A DNA stretch of 64,000 bases from Pyxidicoccus trucidator (GCF_010894435.1 NZ_JAAIXZ010000010.1:1-64000); one strand, 5' to 3'; positions 16,633-26,500 are shown, numbered from the stretch's first letter. Notes: generated from the letters alone by a model not told the origin. Made by a program: numbers and translations.

Positions 16633-16644
16633 TTGAACGTTCAA
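16633..16644 (+). promoter_or_regulatory. Perfect 12-bp palindrome TTGAACGTTCAA
   Basis: The palindrome lies between the -10-like TATGAT (16597-16602) and the CHAT copy 2 start, a typical place for a repressor operator. It is absent from the equivalent region of copy 1. Confidence 0.35.
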
Positions 16645-16673
16645 TGGCCGCCCTTTGGACTCATGGGGGAGAC

Positions 16674-19600
16674 ATGCGGCATGTGTTCGGGTGGATGGTG
16701 GTGGTGGTCCTGTGCTGTGCACCAGGCGTGGCGGGCGGGGAGGAGTTACCGGAGGCACGGCTGCGGGAAGCGCAGACGGCCTTCGAGGAGGCAAACACGT
16801 TCTGGGAGGCGGGCCAGTATGCGGAGGCCCTCGCAAGGGGTGAGCAGGCGTTGGCGCTGCGCGAGGCGGTGCTCGGGGGCGCCCATCCCGACGTCGCCCG
16901 GTGTCTGGACTGGCTGGGGTTGCATCACCTGCTTCGAGGAAAGTCTGCCCGAGCCGAGCCGCTCCTGCGGCGCGCGCTCGCGATTCGGGAAGCGGCCCTG
17001 GGCGCGCGCCACCCGGAGGTCGCTCAAACGCTCAACACCCTCGCCAATCTCTATCTGGCCCAGGGATTGTACGGGCGGGCCGAGCCGCTCTACGCACGTG
17101 CGCTGGCCATTCGGGAAGCAGCGCTCGGCAGGAGCCATCCCCTGGTCGCCGAGTCGCTCAATGACTTCGCCAACCTCTACTGGGGCCAGGATTTGTACGC
17201 CCGTGCCGAACCGCTCTATGCGCGCGCGCTCGCGATACGGGAGGCGGTGCTCGGCAAGCACCATCCGGACGTCGCTCAAACGCTCTACAACCTCGCCAGC
17301 CTCTACCACCAGCAGGGAATGTACACCCGTGCCGAGCCGCTCTACGCGCGTGCGCTGGCCATTCGAGAAGCAGCTCTTGGCAGAGAACATCCCCTCGTCG
17401 CCGAGCCGCTCCACTGGCTTGCCGTCCTCTACCGGCAGCAGGGGCTGTACGCCCGGGCCGAGCCGCTCTACGCGCGTGCGCTGGCCATTCTGGAAGAGGC
17501 CCTCGTCAGGAACCCTCCCGATGTCGCCGCCTCGCTCGACCACCTCGCCAGCCTCTACCGGCGGCAGGGGCTGTACGCCCGTGCCAGGCCGCTCTACGCG
17601 CGCGCGCTGGCCATGCGAGAAGCAGCCCTCGGCAGAAACCATCCCCTCGTCGCCCAGTCGCTCAACAATCTCGCCGCCGCTTACCAGGCCCAGGGGATGT
17701 ATGGCCGGGCCGAGCCACTCCACGAGCGTGCGCTGGCCATTCGGGAAGCGGCCCTGGGCGAGAATCATCCCGACGTCGCCGATTCGCTCTCCGACCTCGC
17801 CGACCTCTACCTGTCCCAGGGCGTGTATGGCCAGGCGAGGCCGCTCTACGAGCGCTCGCTGGCCATTCGGGAAGCGGCCTACGGCGAGGACCATCCCTAC
17901 GTCGCCTTCTCGCTGGTCGCCCTCGGCCATTTCTACGTAGCGCAGGGCTTGCATGGTCAGGCCGAGCCGCTCTACGAGCGCGCGCTGACGAGTCTGGAAG
18001 CAGTCGTCGGCAAGAGCCATCCCGTCGTCGCCGAGTCGCTCAACAATCTCGCCAGCGTCTACCAGGCCCAGGGGTTCTATCGCCGTGCCGCGCCGCTCCA
18101 TGCGCGTGCACTGGCCATCCTGGAAGCCTCCCTGGGCAAGGAGCATCTCAGCGTCGCCTTCTCACTGGGGCACCTTGCCGGCCTCTATTCAGCCCAGGGC
18201 TTGTATGACCAGGCGAGGCCGCTCTACGAGCGCGCGCTCGCCATTTTCGAAGCGACGCTCGGCACGAATCACCCCAGCGTCGCCGCCACGCTCAACCACC
18301 TCGCCGTGGCCCGTCTGGCCCAGCATGACCTCGCCGAGGCCCTGCCACTGTTCTCCCGCGCCTTCGCCCTGTCCGAGCAGCGCCTGCGTCAGGAGGCGCT
18401 CTTCTTTTCCGAGTCGCGTCTGGCCAGCCTCCTCCATCATCTGCGCAGCGACGAGGAGCGGCTCTATGCGCTGCTGCGCGCCCATCCCAGCGACGCGAGC
18501 GTCAGGCGTCTGGCCCTTGGCGCCGCGCTCCTCCTCAAGGGCCGCTCCGTCGAGGAGAGCGCCGACATCTCCCGCGCCGTCTACCGCAGCCTGGGCGAGA
18601 AGGACCGCGACACCTTCGAGGGGCTGGGGCGGCTGCGCACCCAATTGGCCCAGCTGTCACTCCAGGGCCCCGGCTCGCTGCCACTGCCCGCCCACCAACA
18701 GCGTCTCGAAGAGCTCTCCGGGCAGGCCGCCTCCCTCGAAGCCGACCTGGCCCGGCGCTCCGCCTCGCTGCGCATGCTGGCCGCCCTGCCAGCTCCCGCG
18801 GAGATTGTGGACCGGGTCGCGGCGGCACTGCCTGGTGATGCGGCCCTCGTCGAGTTCATCACCTACGCGGACCGGCCGCTCGTGCTCGAGCCCGGCGCAC
18901 CCGCATCCCAGCGCTCCAGTCAGCTGCGCTACCTGGCGCTGGTGCTCCTTCCCGATGCCTCCATCCATTCCGTGGACCTGGGCCCCGCGGCGTCCATCGA
19001 CCTGGCCGCTTCGCGCCTGCGAAACGCGCTGGCCAATCGCGACGTCGACTTCCACGCCCCCGCGCAGGCGCTCTACCAGCTCGCCTTCCAGCCCCTGCTT
19101 CCACTGCTGGGCAGTACCCGCCGCCTGTTCCTCTCGCCGGATGGCCAGCTCGCCCTGGTGCCCTTCGCCGCGCTGCACGATGGCCACCAGTTCCTCGTGG
19201 ACGCCTTCGACCTCATCTACGTCCCCTCCGGAAGGAACCTGCTGCCTCACCCCCAGGAGCGCGACGCACCGGACTCCGTGGTCGTCCTCGCCGACCCGGA
19301 CTTCAGCGCCGTGGCTCCAGCGCTGCCTCCCTCCAAGGGGGACACTCCAGTGCTGGCCACGCGCTCCCTTCCTGGAGCGCGCTTCTTCTCCAGGCTGCGC
19401 GAGGGACTGGCGTCGCGAGCGTGGGTGCCCACCCCACTGCCCGGCACCCGCAAGGAAGCCGAGAGCATCAAGCGCCTGTTGCCCCAGGCCGAGCTCTTCC
19501 TGGGGGCAGAGGCCACCAAGGAGCGGCTGTTGCACCTGCCGCCCCCCGGCATCCTCCACGTGGCCACCCATGGCTTCTTCCTGGAGGACACGCCCGGGCC

Positions 19601-20180
19601 CCCAGCCTCCCGCGCCGTCGCCCAGTTCGGGGCGCTGGGCGAGGACACCCTGGAACCGAACCTCCCGGACCCCCTGCTGCGCTCGGGCCTCGTCCTGGCT
19701 GGGGCGCGCGCGCCGGTGCCGTTGGGCTCCAGTCCCGTGGCGCCTCGGCCTGACAGCGCGCTGGTGACGGCGCTGGAGCTGGCGGGCCTCAATCTGTGGG
19801 GCACCCAACTGGTGGTGCTGTCCGCGTGCGACACCGGGCGGGGGGATGTGAAGCTGGGGCAGGGCGTGTACGGCCTGCGCCGGGCCTTTCTCGTGGCGGG
19901 CGCGGAGACGGTGGTGATGAGTCTCTGGAAGGTGAATGACGAGACGACCGGAGCCCTCATGGAGGCCTACTACCGCCACCTGCTGGCTGGGCAGGGCCGA
20001 GCCATGGCCCTGCGCGAGGCGATGCGCGAGTTCCGGCGGACCCAACCTCATCCCCACTACTGGGCGCCCTTCATCGCCATGGGACGGGAGACGCCGCTGC
20101 GCCTGCCCGCCCCAACGCCAGGGCGAGGCCTGGACTACGCGGCGGGCTTCTCCTTGTGGGAGCGCCAGATGAACGAATAG
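16674..20180 (+). CDS. Secreted TPR-CHAT protein (caspase-fold peptidase-like), copy 2
   Basis: The start is ATG 16674, behind GGGGGAG; it gives a signal peptide (MRHVFGWMVVVVLCCAPGVA). The 1168-residue product is a close paralogue of the preceding gene along its whole length: same TPR array, same linker, same CHAT domain. The catalytic His lies in ILHVATHGFFLED and the Cys in VVLSACDTGRGDVKLG. The two genes are offset by about 3660 bases, so they arose by tandem duplication. They differ most in the TPR repeats and least in the linker and CHAT domain. The last 46 bases overlap the convergent gene that ends at 20135. Target and partners are unknown. Confidence 0.85.
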   Translation: MRHVFGWMVVVVLCCAPGVAGGEELPEARLREAQTAFEEANTFWEAGQYAEALARGEQALALREAVLGGAHPDVARCLDWLGLHHLLRGKSARAEPLLRRALAIREAALGARHPEVAQTLNTLANLYLAQGLYGRAEPLYARALAIREAALGRSHPLVAESLNDFANLYWGQDLYARAEPLYARALAIREAVLGKHHPDVAQTLYNLASLYHQQGMYTRAEPLYARALAIREAALGREHPLVAEPLHWLAVLYRQQGLYARAEPLYARALAILEEALVRNPPDVAASLDHLASLYRRQGLYARARPLYARALAMREAALGRNHPLVAQSLNNLAAAYQAQGMYGRAEPLHERALAIREAALGENHPDVADSLSDLADLYLSQGVYGQARPLYERSLAIREAAYGEDHPYVAFSLVALGHFYVAQGLHGQAEPLYERALTSLEAVVGKSHPVVAESLNNLASVYQAQGFYRRAAPLHARALAILEASLGKEHLSVAFSLGHLAGLYSAQGLYDQARPLYERALAIFEATLGTNHPSVAATLNHLAVARLAQHDLAEALPLFSRAFALSEQRLRQEALFFSESRLASLLHHLRSDEERLYALLRAHPSDASVRRLALGAALLLKGRSVEESADISRAVYRSLGEKDRDTFEGLGRLRTQLAQLSLQGPGSLPLPAHQQRLEELSGQAASLEADLARRSASLRMLAALPAPAEIVDRVAAALPGDAALVEFITYADRPLVLEPGAPASQRSSQLRYLALVLLPDASIHSVDLGPAASIDLAASRLRNALANRDVDFHAPAQALYQLAFQPLLPLLGSTRRLFLSPDGQLALVPFAALHDGHQFLVDAFDLIYVPSGRNLLPHPQERDAPDSVVVLADPDFSAVAPALPPSKGDTPVLATRSLPGARFFSRLREGLASRAWVPTPLPGTRKEAESIKRLLPQAELFLGAEATKERLLHLPPPGILHVATHGFFLEDTPGPPASRAVAQFGALGEDTLEPNLPDPLLRSGLVLAGARAPVPLGSSPVAPRPDSALVTALELAGLNLWGTQLVVLSACDTGRGDVKLGQGVYGLRRAFLVAGAETVVMSLWKVNDETTGALMEAYYRHLLAGQGRAMALREAMREFRRTQPHPHYWAPFIAMGRETPLRLPAPTPGRGLDYAAGFSLWERQMNE

Positions 20181-21088
20181 ACGTCCATCAGGTCCCGAGG
20201 CTTGTGCCCCGCGGCTTCCAGCCGCTCGGACGTCTTCCGCGCCACATCCAGGAAGCGCTCGTAGGAGGTGCCGGTGACGGGCGCGTGCTTGTCCGCCATG
20301 AGGTTCAGGATGAGCGCCTGCTGCTCGAAGACGGTGGGCTTCACGAAGGTGTGCTGCGTGGGGGCGTACAGCGCCTGCAGCAGCGTGGCCAGGGGCCAGG
20401 TGACCTTGCGGCCCTGGCCCGCCGCGTCCCGGATGAGGACCGAACTGGCGAACTTCTCGAAGCGCGGTCCGTGTGGGCCCTCGCCGTGCAACAGCTCGCC
20501 CAGCGCCGTCACGAACCCGGCCCGGTCCTCCTCCTTCATGGAGGCGAAGGGGATGGGACCCTCGATGGGGAACACGAGGTTGGTGAAGCCCAGCAGCTTC
20601 TTGGAGACCTCGAAGGTCTCCTCCGTGGTGGCGCTCGCCAGCCGCTCGGGCGACAGCTGCGCCTGGGCGAGCTTGATGGCCGCGGTCTTGTAGCCCTTCT
20701 TGCCCTTCGTCTCAGGGGCTCCTCGCTCCTCGGAGACGAACTTCTCCCCCTCGAAGCCGCCGGGGAAGAAGGTCTCGAACCAGCGCACCTGGGCCTCGAA
20801 GGAGGGGAACGCGGCGACGAGTGGGCGCGCCGCCTTCGGCTTGGTGGGCTTCCTCGCCGCGCCGCCCTGCGGGTGTTTCCCGCGCAGCCGGGCGTCCACC
20901 GTCCGGGCCTCGTCCGCGCTCAGCTCGACGGCCTGGAGCCCCTTCACCTGGGACTTGACGAAGATGCGGCGGCCCCCGTGCTCGAAGTAGAGGAAGAGCT
21001 TGCCATCCTTGTCCTCCAGCAGCGTCGCGCGGCCCCAAGCGGGTTGGCTCTGGAGCGTGTAGAGGGTCGGGGTGGCAGCGGCGCGCAT
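20135..21088 (-). CDS. Uncharacterised 317-residue protein, possible DUF3553-like N-terminus
   Basis: ATG 21088 to 20135. The first ~60 residues form a small beta-rich module (QSQPAWGRATLLEDKDGK, then LFLYFEHGGRRIFV). It resembles the DUF3553/Tudor-like domain found at UvrD C-termini. A Lys/Ala-rich linker follows, then a ~200-residue helical region with FPSFEAQVRWFETFFPGGFEG, typical of conserved myxobacterial proteins of unknown role. No catalytic motif, signal peptide or membrane segment is seen. The 3' end overlaps CHAT copy 2 by 46 bases in the opposite direction. The DUF assignment is tentative. Confidence 0.7.
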   Translation of the reverse strand: MRAAATPTLYTLQSQPAWGRATLLEDKDGKLFLYFEHGGRRIFVKSQVKGLQAVELSADEARTVDARLRGKHPQGGAARKPTKPKAARPLVAAFPSFEAQVRWFETFFPGGFEGEKFVSEERGAPETKGKKGYKTAAIKLAQAQLSPERLASATTEETFEVSKKLLGFTNLVFPIEGPIPFASMKEEDRAGFVTALGELLHGEGPHGPRFEKFASSVLIRDAAGQGRKVTWPLATLLQALYAPTQHTFVKPTVFEQQALILNLMADKHAPVTGTSYERFLDVARKTSERLEAAGHKPRDLMDVYSFIWRSHKEKPAA

Positions 21089-21418
21089 GCGGCTCTTTCA
21101 GGGGGCAGCCGTCCACGTCCGCGGCGGCTTGCCGCGGTGGCGCTCTCCGGCGGGACCCCAGGGTGGCGAGAAGCCCCCAGGGTACGCCAGGAACGGAGAA
21201 ACGTCTCGGGTGACGACGGCAGGCGGTTGCGCCCCAGGAACACTGCCACCTGGCAGGCGTGCGCCGGCCTCCTGCGGGTGTTCTTGGAGCTGGGCACGAC
21301 GGGGCGTGGCGAGCGCTGACTCGACGCGGGCGGATTCCGTGCATGATTCTCCGAGTCCTTGGCTCTCTACGGTTGTGGGCCAGCTGTTCGGCCCACCGAG
21401 CTCACCGGAGAGAATGCG
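21089..21418 (+). other. Divergent intergenic region, 330 bases
   Basis: It separates the uncharacterised protein (minus) from the ADYC gene (plus). Apart from the shared element at 21340 I see no coding frame with a ribosome site and no clear hairpin terminator. The left half is rich in CCGCGG/GGCGG words. Confidence 0.5.
21340..21353 (+). promoter_or_regulatory. Shared upstream element, copy 3 (ahead of ADYC gene)
   Basis: TGCATGATTCTCCG is identical to the copy at 12914. Both are preceded by CGGATTCC and followed by a similar stretch ending GGCTCT. The CATGAT core ends 71 bases ahead of the ADYC start, the same distance as at the second CHAT gene. Confidence 0.45.
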
Positions 21419-22513
21419 ATGAAGAAGTCCCTGCTGATCTGCCTGTTGCTTCAGCTCCCCGTGCTGGCGCACGCCACCGCTCCGGCTTCTCCGAAGCCCG
21501 CGCCCGCGAGGCCCGCGGGCGTGGTGTCCGACGCCGAGCGCTATGCGCGCCGGTGCCAGTCCCAGTCCGGCTACCGCATCGTCAGGCCCCAGGGGACGAT
21601 GTTGTGGGGCACCAAGCGGGACTGGAACACCGAGAAGCGGACCGAGGAGCGCAGCAGCGTGCTCGTCTCCACCGACCTCGCGCCCCTGCGGTGGGCGGAT
21701 GACGGGGTGACGGCCCTGCGGCTCGAGGGCGGGCACCTGGTGGCCTCTCCCGCCCCGGAGGCAGGGGCGACCACCAGCGGCGTCGTCGGCACCGTGCTCC
21801 AGGGGACCGCCAGTGACGGCAAGCCCGTGGAGGTGGCCATCTGCGGCGCCGAGCCCTCCGCCGAGGACCCTGGCATGGTCTTCTACCGAATCGAGGCCTG
21901 GAACGCGGTGGCCCAGGAGTGGGAGAACCCCTGCGTCGCCGTGGACCGTGTGCCCGACCCCCGCGCCCTCGCGGTGAGCGGAGTCTGGGATGCCAGCGGG
22001 GCGCGCAAGGACGTCCCGGGCAAGCTCACCTTCGCCTGTCAGAACGGCGCCATCACCAAGTGCATCCTCTGGGGTTACAAGCCCTGGGCCAGTCGCGACG
22101 GGCAGTCGCTGGCCGACTTCCATCAGGCCTGCACCCGCCTGGTGCGCGCGGACTACTGCGGCGATGGCCGAAGCCACACGCGTCAGAACACCACCATCGA
22201 CATCTACGACCGGCTCGGCATGCTCGAGCAGGCGGCCGTGGCCTCGGCGGAGTGGGACCCCGCGAGGGCGTCATTCGAGGCGGCGTGGGCGCCCGACGGC
22301 GCCACCTGCCTGGCGCGCACCCGGGATGACCGTGCGCTGGAGACCATCCTCCAGGAGTGCCCCAACCGGTTCCAGAAGGGCGCTGCCGTCGAGCTGGGCA
22401 AGGGGGAGCGCTGCACGGTGCGGCGAGCGGACGTGAGCCCCGGGGCCGCGCTGCTGCGGAACCTGTCGTATGGCGCCTCGAACGGCCCCGCCTCCCAGGA
22501 CAAGAGCCTGTAG
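21419..22513 (+). CDS. Secreted ADYC-domain protein
   Basis: The start is ATG 21419 (GGAGAG upstream; the frame is open to 21359). The 364-residue product begins with a signal peptide (MKKSLLICLLLQLPVLAHATA). It contains a hallmark block KCILWGYKPW...CTRLVRADYCGDG, which includes the ADYC tetrapeptide that names this family of mostly myxobacterial secreted proteins of unknown function. About eight cysteines in the mature part suggest disulfides outside the cytoplasm. The C-terminus is polar. Its upstream region shares an element with the two CHAT genes, so common control is possible. Confidence 0.8.
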   Translation: MKKSLLICLLLQLPVLAHATAPASPKPAPARPAGVVSDAERYARRCQSQSGYRIVRPQGTMLWGTKRDWNTEKRTEERSSVLVSTDLAPLRWADDGVTALRLEGGHLVASPAPEAGATTSGVVGTVLQGTASDGKPVEVAICGAEPSAEDPGMVFYRIEAWNAVAQEWENPCVAVDRVPDPRALAVSGVWDASGARKDVPGKLTFACQNGAITKCILWGYKPWASRDGQSLADFHQACTRLVRADYCGDGRSHTRQNTTIDIYDRLGMLEQAAVASAEWDPARASFEAAWAPDGATCLARTRDDRALETILQECPNRFQKGAAVELGKGERCTVRRADVSPGAALLRNLSYGASNGPASQDKSL

Positions 22514-22538
22514 GGCTTCTCCGGGGCCGCCACCTGCG

Positions 22539-23534
22539 TCAGCCGTCCTTGGGCGCGGGCACGACGCCCTTCTCCTCCAGGACCTGGCTGATGTTCAGGT
22601 CCAGCTGGCTGCCGATGAAGGCCAGGAAGCTCTTGAAGCCCGGGGTGGACAGGCCCAGCCGCTCCTGCAGGCGGCGCCGGGTCTCCTCGTAGACCCGCTG
22701 CCGGGCACTCTTCAGCCAACGAGAGATGGTCGATTGATTGACGCGAAAGAGCGAGGCCAGCTCGTACGTCGAGAGCTGATCCGCGAAGTGGAGCCGCAGC
22801 AGGTGGCGCTCGTCGGACGAGAGCGTGGCGGCGGCTTCGCGCACGGCCTGGCGGAACTCGGCGTGGTGACGCCGCTTCATGACATCCAGCTCCGGGTCAA
22901 TCCCTTGCCCCGGCAGTACCTTGAAAATCTCTTCCGAGCTGTCGTCCGGCGCGGGCTTCTCGGCGGCTCGCAGCTTGTTGGCGATGCGTCCGGCGGTGAC
23001 AAGCACCCAGCTCAGCAGTGCACCGCGCCCCGTGTAGTCTCCAATCTTCGGCGCGCTCTCGGGCGTGGCGACCAGGAGCTTCACGCGCGTTATCTGGCAG
23101 ACGTCGTCAATCATCGCGTCGGGTTGCTTGAGACTCCGGAGCTTCCCCGGCAGCCTGGCAAGGTAGTTCCGCTCGAAGGCCTCGTGGGCGGAGGCCGTGC
23201 CCTGAAGACATGCACACGTGAGGTAGAGCTCCGCCAACGACAAGCTGGCGAGGAGCGGCGCGATGGGGCTGTCAGGACTCACCTTGGGAAGCCGCTCGGC
23301 GAGGTGAATCACGAACAGCCTGACGGGGAGAGTGACGGTCGGCCACTGAGCGTGTGCCTCCTCCCAGGCGCGGACCAGCAGCGTGTCGAGCGCCGTGGCC
23401 TCCTCCTCCGTGGGGGGCACGAAGCGCACCTGGGTGTGCGCGAGAAACGTCGCGACCAGCTCGGGCACCTGTTCCATGCGCAGTCCCATACCACGCGCTT
23501 CGACCGGCGCTCCAACCATGCCATTGAGTGGCAA
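22539..23534 (-). CDS. RNA polymerase sigma-70 family factor, Myxococcales-type
   Basis: The start is uncertain. TTG 23534 has GGGAG 4-5 bases upstream and gives 331 residues; ATG 23519 and ATG 23477 are in frame without a clear site. A long N-terminal half (residues 1-150) of no obvious sigma motif precedes a region-2-like stretch (DDVCQITRVKLLV; GRGALLSWVLVTAGRIANKL) and a region-4-like helix-turn-helix (LSTYELASLFRVNQSTISRWL). This layout matches the myxobacteria-restricted sigma group known as Sig-70 gmx1. It is divergent from a kinase with an N-terminal zinc finger, with 35 bases between the two starts, suggesting a regulatory pair. Confidence 0.8.
   Translation of the reverse strand: MPLNGMVGAPVEARGMGLRMEQVPELVATFLAHTQVRFVPPTEEEATALDTLLVRAWEEAHAQWPTVTLPVRLFVIHLAERLPKVSPDSPIAPLLASLSLAELYLTCACLQGTASAHEAFERNYLARLPGKLRSLKQPDAMIDDVCQITRVKLLVATPESAPKIGDYTGRGALLSWVLVTAGRIANKLRAAEKPAPDDSSEEIFKVLPGQGIDPELDVMKRRHHAEFRQAVREAAATLSSDERHLLRLHFADQLSTYELASLFRVNQSTISRWLKSARQRVYEETRRRLQERLGLSTPGFKSFLAFIGSQLDLNISQVLEEKGVVPAPKDG
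23519..23533. promoter_or_regulatory. Inverted repeat in the sigma/kinase divergent gap
   Basis: TGCCA-TTGAG-TGGCA is a perfect 5-bp inverted repeat with a 5-base spacer. It lies at the extreme 5' end of the sigma gene. It may be an operator serving both divergent genes; a repeat this short can also occur by chance. Confidence 0.25.
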
Positions 23535-23569
23535 CTACTCCCTGACTAACCTGGAGCTTCCCCGACCCC

Positions 23570-26500
23570 ATGCGTCTTCCCACCTCCAGTTGTCTGACGG
23601 ACGAGGTCCTGGTCGACCTCCTCGAAGGACGGTTGCTGGACGAGGAGCTGGCCCGTGTCCATCGGCACGCCGCCGGGTGCGGCGACTGCCGGACCCTCCT
23701 GGCCACATTCACTCCCGGCATCCAGCACACCGGGGGAGGGGCCGCGAAGGCGCCCGAGCCGGCCGACACCTCGTCGGAGCCAGGGCTGTCCTGGACGCCC
23801 CCCGACGCGTTCGACGAATTCCGGCTCGAAGGCCCCATTGGCCGTGGCGGCATGGGTGTCGTCTTCCTGGCGCACGACACCTCGTTGGACCGGCGCGTGG
23901 CGGTGAAGTTCATGGCCGCGAACCAGCCCGACGCGTGGGGCCGCGAGAGCTTCACGACCGAGGCCCGGGCGCTCGCGCGCGTGCAGCACGCCAACATCGT
24001 CAACGTCTTCAGCGTTGGTGAGGTGGACGGCCGCCCGTACATCGTCTCCGAGTATGTCGTTGGCGAGAGCCTCGCGGAGCTGCCTCTGCCGGTGCCGTGG
24101 CGCCGGGTCCTTGCCCTGGGCGTGGGTCTGGCCCGGGGGCTCGCGGCGGCGCATCGCCAGGGCGTGCTCCACCGCGACCTCAAGCCCTCCAACGCCCTGG
24201 TCACCCGGGAAGGCGAGGTGAAGCTGCTCGACTTCGGCCTCGCGGAGCGCTTCGAGGCGGGGACGGCCCTGGCGTCCAGTTCGCGTGTCCTCGTCGGCAC
24301 GCTGCCCTACATGGCGCCCGAGCTGCTCGCGGGGGCTCCAGCGACGCCTCGGAGCGATATCTACGCCCTGGGCCTCATCCTCCACGAGCTGTGCACGGGC
24401 GAGGTGCCGCGTCGCGCACCCCGCGGGCAGGAGGAGGCGCTCCCCCGCGCCGCGCTCGGGCCGGACGTCGACCCGGACTTCGCCGCGCTCATCACCCGGT
24501 GCCTCGCGGCCGACCCTCTCGAGCGCTTCGTCTCGGCCGATGCCCTCTGCGAGGCCCTGGAGCGGCTCGCGCGCATCTGCGCTCCCGAGCCGCTGGTCGC
24601 CGGCAATCCCTACCGCGGCCTCGCTCCCTTCGAGGCCGAGCACCGGTCGCTCTTCTTCGGGCGCGAGGCCGACATCCGCGCCGTGCTCGAGCGCCTCCGC
24701 TCCCGGCCCCTGGTCCTCGTCGCCGGGGACTCGGGGACGGGGAAGTCCTCGCTGTGTCGCGCCGGCGTGCTGCCCCGGGTGGCCGCGGGCGCTCTGGACG
24801 AGGGCCGTGAGTACGTCACCGTCAAGCTGTGGCCCGGTCACCGCCCGCTGGAGGCCCTCGCCGCCGCGCTCGCGCCCGTGCTCGGCTGGAAGGAGGCGGA
24901 GCTCGTCACCGCGCTCGCGGACAGGCCGGCCTGGCTCGGGCAGGCGCTGCGCGAGGCGCACTCGCACGGGCGGGGCCTGCTGCTCTTCGTCGATCAACTC
25001 GAGGAGCTTCTCACCCTCTCCGAGCCGGTTCAGGCAGCGCACTTCGCCCGCCTCCTCGGGGAGCTCGCGCTGCCGTCGGCGGGAGTGCACGTGCTGATGG
25101 CGGCGCGCGGTGACTTCCTGACGCGCCTGTGCGCGCTTCCTGGCCTGGGTGACGAGGCCGAGCGGGCGCTCTACATCCTGCGGCCCCTGTCGCCTGAAGG
25201 AGTGCGCGAGGCCATCGTCGGTCCCGCGCGCAGCCGGGGCGTGGCCTTCGAGTCCGGCGAGCTCCTCCAGACGCTCGTTGCTTCCACGGCGTACGGCGTG
25301 GGCAGTCTGCCGCTCCTCCAGTTCGCGCTCGCCGAGCTGTGGGAGCGGCGCAATCCGGCGCAGGGCCGAATCACCCGGGAGGCGCTCGAGGACATGGGAG
25401 GGGTGGCCGGAGCGCTGTCCCGGCATGCCGACGGGGTGCTCGCGCGCCTGAGCCCCACCGAGTACGCGGCGGCGCGGCGCCTCCTGCTCCAGCTCGTGAC
25501 GGCGGAGGGGACGCGCATGGAGCGCGGCGAGGACGAGCTCGCCGAGGCCTCGGATGGAGCCTCCCGCGCCGCCCTGCGGGCGCTCGTCGAAGGCCGCCTC
25601 CTGCACACGCGCACCGTGAGCGGCCAGGCGCGCTGTGAAATCGCCCACGAGTCGCTCATCGAGAGCTGGGGCACGCTGCGCGACTGGCTCGATGACGACA
25701 TCGGCCATCGCGTGCTGCGCAAGCGGGTGGAGGTGGCCAGCGCCGAGTGGGAGCGCCTCATGCGCGCCCGCGAGGCCCTCTGGGGGCAACGGCAGCTCGA
25801 CGAGGCGAGGCTGCTCGACCCCTCCACCCTGGGCTCGCGCGAGCGCGCCTTCCTCCTCGCCTCCCGTCGTGCCGTGACACGTGAGCGCTGGGGGCGCCGG
25901 CTCGGGGTGCTGGTCCTCGTGCTCGCCGTTTCCGCTTCCTATGGCGGGCTTCGCCTGCACGCCTACGTCAAGAACTCGCGCTTCATCGCCGCCGAGCTCG
26001 GCACGGCACGGGAGGCGCTCGCCGAGGGCCGTGCTCTCGCCCAGCGGGCCAGCAAGAGCCGCGAGGCGGCGCTGGCGCTGTTCGATGGACGGGTTCCTCC
26101 GTCCGCGGGCCTCGAGACCCTGCCTGGGCCCGCGGGCCTCCAGAATGCCGCCGAGCGGCAATGGACCGAGGCGCTCGCCCTGCGCGAGCAGTCCGAGGCG
26201 GCCTACACCCGCGCGAGCCGGACCCTCGAGAGGGCGCTCGATAGAGATCGCCTCCACGTGGACACGCGCCGGCTCATCGCGGAGGTCACCTATGAGCGGG
26301 CCGTCCTCGCAGAGCACTTCCACCAACGTCGTGAGCGTGACGAGTGGGTGCGGCTCCTGGAGCAGGAGGTGGACGCCGCGAAGGAGGGGGCGGAGTGGCT
26401 GCGACGGCTACGGGCCCCGGCCGAGCTCGAGCTGGTGACCACCCCGCCGGGCGCCCACGTCGAGCTCGAGCGCTACACCCAGGTGAAGGGGACGCTTCGC

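Noticed and set aside
16633..16644. LexA/SOS box.
   Set aside because: TTGAACGTTCAA lacks the 4-base (GAAC-N4-GTTC) or E. coli-type spacing of known LexA sites.
23546..26326. A 926-codon minus-strand frame across the kinase gene.
   Set aside because: It is antisense to a frame with complete kinase and STAND motifs, and its product is compositionally biased.
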